Source: Nonomuraea montanisoli (GTDB lineage: Bacteria > Actinomycetota > Actinomycetes > Streptosporangiales > Streptosporangiaceae). From it: DNA of 51,625 nt. Of this stretch, positions 48,834-51,625 are shown in pieces (positions within the stretch are counted from its first letter, which is position 1; each line of letters opens with the position of its first letter). The stretch is from contig NZ_JABWGN010000013.1 in assembly GCF_013363975.1 (NCBI RefSeq), positions 1 to 51,625 of the forward strand, in the 5' to 3' direction. Below the pieces are notes generated by a model, which did no database searches, was not told where the DNA came from, and saw nothing but the letters and a program-made list of their open reading frames with translations. The position numbers were made by a program, and so were the translations under genes.

Positions 48834-48893
48834 GCGTTCGTCTGGACGGTCGTCCAGGCGTTCCCGGACTCAGTCCAGGCGTTCCCGGACTCA
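48828..48893 (+). repeat. 21-bp tandem repeat after hyuB including its stop
   Basis: GTCCAGGCGTTCCCGGACTCA occurs identically at 48852-48872 and 48873-48893. A diverged copy (GTCTAGGCGTTCGTCTGGACG, 48828-48848) precedes them and carries the hyuB TAG stop. Confidence 0.8.
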
Positions 48894-49001
48894 GGGGAGG
48901 AGGACGCGGCAGGCGAGCCGGAGGGCGAGCGGGGAAGGGCGCGACGTGTGGCCGCCCGACAGGTCGGCCCTCCTCCCGCCGTACTGTGCGCGGCGCCCGG
49001 G

Positions 49002-49211
49002 TCAGGAGCAGCAGCCGCCCCCGCAGCAGCCGCCGCCTCCGCCCGCCGGGCGCGGGGCGGAGCCGCCGCCGGTCATGGCCACGGTCGACAGCAGCTTGAC
49101 CGTGTCGTCGTGGCCCTCCGGGCAGGACGCGGGGTCGCCGGAGGCGGACATGGGACGGGACACCTCGAAGGTGGAGCCGCAGGCACGGCAGCGGAACTCG
49201 TAGCGTGGCAT
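49002..49211 (-). CDS. FmdB-type zinc-ribbon protein
   Basis: 69 residues. The FmdB regulatory domain (MPRYEFRCRACGSTFEVSRPMS, then SCPEGH) has C-x2-C and a downstream Cys/His that would bind one zinc. A Gly/Cys-rich tail (GGGGGCCGGGCCS) gives four more cysteines and may bind metal. ATG at 49209-49211; the hexamer TAATCT (plus 49218-49223) ends six bases before it and shares its TAA with the stop codon of the upstream GNAT gene. Function of the family is not firmly known. Confidence 0.85.
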   Translation of the reverse strand: MPRYEFRCRACGSTFEVSRPMSASGDPASCPEGHDDTVKLLSTVAMTGGGSAPRPAGGGGGCCGGGCCS

Positions 49212-49220
49212 GAGCACAGA

Positions 49221-50027
49221 TTACGACGCGCCGGCCAGCGTCACGTGCGCGTAGTCGGACACCGGCTCGTAGCCGACGGCCTGGTAGATGGCGTTGCTCG
49301 TCGGATTGGCCAGGTCGGTGAACAGCACCACCTCGTCGCCCCGCTCGTCGAGGGCCAGGCGGCTGGCGTACGCGGTTACGGCCGAGCCGTGGCCGCGCCC
49401 CCGGCAGGCGGGGGGCGTGTAGACGGGCCCGATCCGGCACACCCCGCCCATCGCGGGCGACACCCCGGCCATCGAGACGGGCACGCCGTCCGCCTCCCAC
49501 ACCACGAGCTCACGCCGGGCCAGCCGCCGGGTGGCGACCTCGACCGTGTCACCCAGGTCCATGCCCACCTCGGCGCCGAACGCGTCCAGCCAGGCCACCA
49601 TCAGCGGCAGGTCGCCGGCCGTGGCCACCCGGCCCCGTCCCGGCGTCCCGGGCGGTTTGAGCGTGCCGAGCCGGTAGAGGCGCTCGGCGCGGACGTCACC
49701 GGAGCGGCCGAGCCGCGCGCAGGCCGCGTCGACCGCCGCCCGCGGTCCCACGAGCCCGGGGATCTCTCCTTCGTACTCCTCGACCAGCGCGGCCGCCGCG
49801 TCGACCGGCATGTCGGCGAGCACCAGCGCGCGGGGCGGCGTGCGGAACGCGGCGCCGCACACCTCGCCCCAGGACGTGTACCAGCCGAAGACCGCGCCCC
49901 GGGCCGGCATCCCGTCGCGGATGTTGGCGAGCACGGTCAGCGGGACGGTGTTGCGCACGGGATCGCACAGCAGGAAGGGCTCCGCGGCCGCGGCGTACTC
50001 GGCGACGTCCGTCGTGAAGAACCACAT
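49221..50027 (-). CDS. GNAT-family N-acetyltransferase
   Basis: 268 residues. The C-terminal half is a typical GNAT domain with an acetyl-CoA loop VYTPPACRGRGHGSAVTAYAS, then FTDLANPTSNAIYQAVGYEPV. The N-terminal half (MWFFTTDVAEYAAAAEPFLL) is a second domain of GNAT-like or FR47-like type. ATG at 50025-50027 with GGGAGGAT about seven bases upstream. It lies directly upstream of the FmdB-type gene, whose promoter-like hexamer overlaps this gene's stop. Substrate unknown. Confidence 0.86.
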   Translation of the reverse strand: MWFFTTDVAEYAAAAEPFLLCDPVRNTVPLTVLANIRDGMPARGAVFGWYTSWGEVCGAAFRTPPRALVLADMPVDAAAALVEEYEGEIPGLVGPRAAVDAACARLGRSGDVRAERLYRLGTLKPPGTPGRGRVATAGDLPLMVAWLDAFGAEVGMDLGDTVEVATRRLARRELVVWEADGVPVSMAGVSPAMGGVCRIGPVYTPPACRGRGHGSAVTAYASRLALDERGDEVVLFTDLANPTSNAIYQAVGYEPVSDYAHVTLAGAS

Positions 50028-50142
50028 GCCGGGATCCTCCCACCCCGCGCCGGACGAGGCAGCGGGGTTTCGGCGCCGGCGGGAAAGCTCCGCCGGGGTT
50101 CGGTGAAGGGAGGATGACAACCGTTCACAGGAGGGTGAGAGT

Positions 50143-50724
50143 GTGTCGACCGAGACGCGCGCGGAGGTGGACGACCATGATCTGGTCGCCCGCTTCCGGC
50201 TGGACGCGGAGGAGTTCACGGCCGTCTACGACCGGTACTTCCGCGAGGTGTACCTGTACGCGGCCGGCCGCGTGGACGTGCAGGCCGGTGAGGACATCGC
50301 GGCGGAGACGTTCTGCCTGGCCTTCCGCGACCGCGGGCGCTTCGACCCGGCGCGCGGGGGGCTGCGGCCCTGGCTGTTCGGGATCGCCACGAACCTGATC
50401 GCCCGCCACCGGCGCAAGGAGGCGCGCCACTACCGGGCACTGGCCCGTACGGCCGCCGAGCCTCCCGCCGACAGCCACGAGGGCCGGGTCGTGGAGTCCG
50501 TGGCGGCGCAGCGCATGGCGCCCCGCCTGGCCGGCGCCCTGGCCACGCTCAACCGGGGCCAGCGTGACGTGGTGACGCTGGTCTACCTGGCGGAGCTGAC
50601 CCATCAGGAGGTGGCCGACGCGCTCGGCGTCTCCTACGGAACCGTCGGCTCCCGGCTCAACCGTGCCCGCAAGAAGATCCATCAGGCGATGGCCACGACG
50701 GCCAAGGAGGACGACCATGGATGA
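50143..50724 (+). CDS. ECF-type RNA polymerase sigma factor
   Basis: 193 residues with region 2 (FTAVYDRYFREVYLYAAGRV, then AEDIAAETFCLAFRD-like helix) and region 4 (LNRGQRDVVTLVYLAELTHQEVADALGVSYGTVGSRLNRARKKI). The linker is short as in extracytoplasmic-function sigmas. Start GTG 50143 with AGGAGGG (50130-50136) upstream. Its end overlaps the start of the next gene by eight bases, so the next product, a membrane protein, is its likely regulator. Confidence 0.92.
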   Translation: MSTETRAEVDDHDLVARFRLDAEEFTAVYDRYFREVYLYAAGRVDVQAGEDIAAETFCLAFRDRGRFDPARGGLRPWLFGIATNLIARHRRKEARHYRALARTAAEPPADSHEGRVVESVAAQRMAPRLAGALATLNRGQRDVVTLVYLAELTHQEVADALGVSYGTVGSRLNRARKKIHQAMATTAKEDDHG

Positions 50725-51589
50725 CCTGCGCGAGATCCGCACCCTGCTCGCCAAGCCCGAGCCGTCCCCCGAGACGGTCGCCCGGCGGCGGCAGCAGCTC
50801 CACGCCCGGATGGGCGGTCGTGTCCCCCGGCGGCGGGCGCGCTGGCTGCTGGTCCCGGTGACCGCGGCGGCCGTCGCCGCCGCGGTCGTGGTCGCCGTCG
50901 CCCGCCCCGGCGGGCAGTCGCCCGCGGTGGCGACCGCGCGCGACGTGCTGCTCGTCGCCGCCACCACCGCGGAGCGCACCCCGGAGGGCTCGGGGACGTA
51001 CTGGCACATCACGGTCACCGTGGGCGAGCGGCCACCGGAGGAGTACTGGTACCGGAAGGACGGGCAGTTCTGGATCAAGGGCGAGCACCTGAAGGGCGAG
51101 GGAAAGCTCTTCCGCTTCCCCACGGAGTCCCAGCCCTTCAACGTCGGGCCGCTGCGGTTGAGCTTCGACGAGCTGCGCGGGCTGCCCACCGACGAGGAGG
51201 CCCTCTACACGCGGCTGCGGTCGGCCGTCGCCGCGAGCGACGTCCGCACCAGCGCGGGCTCGCCCAGCGAGGCCGAGCTGGACGGCTTCGCCGTGGTGAC
51301 GTTGATCTCGCTGGTCAGCGAGGCGCCCGTCTCACCCCAGGTCCGCGCCGCCGCCTATCGGGCGCTCGCCGCCCGGCCGGACGTCACCGACCTCGGCGAG
51401 ACCGACGGCGGGCGGCGCCTGCGGGTCCCGATGTTCGGCGAGAACCGCGAGGTGGTCGTGGACCCTGAGACGGCACGGGTGCGCAACACGCCCGTCTGGG
51501 CGCCCCTCACGGGAGGCATCGCGTCCACCACCACCGGTGAGAGGGCGACGATCGACGCCGAGTGGACCGACGAGCTGCCCGCCGAGTGA
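50717..51589 (+). CDS. CU044_5270-family membrane protein, probable anti-sigma partner
   Basis: 290 residues. A cytosolic N-terminus of about 45 residues (MDDLREIRTLLAKPEPSPETVARRRQQL) and one helix (WLLVPVTAAAVAAAVVVAVA, 46-65) lead to a large external domain with GTYWHITVTVGERPPEEYWYR and RLRVPMFGENREVVVDPETA. The layout (basic, ECF-overlapping, single-pass) is the CU044_5270 type, often encoded next to ECF sigmas and presumed to control them. Start ATG 50717 with AAGGAGG, overlapping the sigma gene stop. Confidence 0.85.
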   Translation: MDDLREIRTLLAKPEPSPETVARRRQQLHARMGGRVPRRRARWLLVPVTAAAVAAAVVVAVARPGGQSPAVATARDVLLVAATTAERTPEGSGTYWHITVTVGERPPEEYWYRKDGQFWIKGEHLKGEGKLFRFPTESQPFNVGPLRLSFDELRGLPTDEEALYTRLRSAVAASDVRTSAGSPSEAELDGFAVVTLISLVSEAPVSPQVRAAAYRALAARPDVTDLGETDGGRRLRVPMFGENREVVVDPETARVRNTPVWAPLTGGIASTTTGERATIDAEWTDELPAE

Positions 51590-51608
51590 GCCGGACGAGC
51601 GACGGGCC

Positions 51609-51625
51609 CGCACCTCCGAGGTGCG
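51609..51625 (+). terminator. hairpin at the window end
   Basis: CGCACCT (51609-51615) and AGGTGCG (51619-51625) pair with a 3-nt loop about 20 bp after the last stop codon. The window ends there, so whether a U-tract follows is unknown. Confidence 0.45.

Overview
The window is high-GC actinobacterial DNA. Gene content and order (valS, clpX-clpP2-clpP1, tig, rpiB, a DsbA-like protein and pepN), an XRE-DUF5753 regulator with a partner ATPase, a PknB-type kinase, bL37, and rRNA leader style point to a filamentous actinomycete, most likely the Streptosporangiales (Nonomuraea, Streptosporangium or a relative). That genus-level guess is inference from sequence style only. It looks like ordinary chromosome: no transposase, integrase, phage gene or CRISPR array was seen.

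Layout. 1-250 carries a leftward rRNA promoter and leader that runs out of the window toward a 16S gene. 424-5810 (minus) holds valS and the Clp protease genes clpX, clpP2 and clpP1, with a ClgR-type box upstream of clpP1. A CPA1 antiporter and trigger factor (tig) follow on the same strand. 9394-11313 holds an XRE-DUF5753 regulator divergent from an anti-sigma-type ATPase, with an array of ATGCAC/GTGCAT boxes between them, then tRNA-Pro(TGG) and tRNA-Gly(TCC). 11442-17384 (mostly plus) holds a GNAT enzyme, a degenerate uridine-kinase-like protein, a TrpB2 enzyme, the 25-residue ribosomal protein bL37 (minus), a deoR-galT pair, and a cell-wall hydrolase behind a c-di-AMP (ydaO-type) riboswitch. 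17403-25332 is envelope and signalling: a second antiporter, a proline-rich membrane protein overlapping a membrane-anchored subtilisin, a site-2 protease, an unusual LuxR-type regulator and a membrane PP2C/SpoIIE phosphatase.

25451-36029 holds an Eis-like acetyltransferase, a 48-residue small protein, rpiB, def, an SDR, an aldehyde dehydrogenase, a DsbA-like protein divergent from pepN (the rpiB/Rv2466c/pepN neighbourhood known in Mycobacterium), a Ser/Thr kinase and an unrecognised protein. 36140-42478 holds a DUF5130 pair, an amidase, a NERD-domain protein, and a TetR/YhgE-Pip/ABC-ATPase operon with its operator. 42646-51589 holds ilvD, a WYL-only protein, hyuA-hyuB (hydantoinase/oxoprolinase type), an FmdB-type zinc ribbon, another GNAT enzyme, and an ECF sigma factor overlapping its probable anti-sigma/CU044_5270-type partner.

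Two window-wide patterns stand out. First, about a dozen genes have a TANNNT hexamer 6-8 nt before an ATG/GTG start, with usually no Shine-Dalgarno sequence, as expected of leaderless mRNAs. In two cases the upstream gene's stop codon is part of that hexamer. Second, at least six genes have the segment carrying their stop codon repeated immediately downstream (unit 14 to about 45 bp), and hyuA has an in-frame tandem plus inverted duplication inside its coding sequence. Both point to local slippage or template-switch events being retained.
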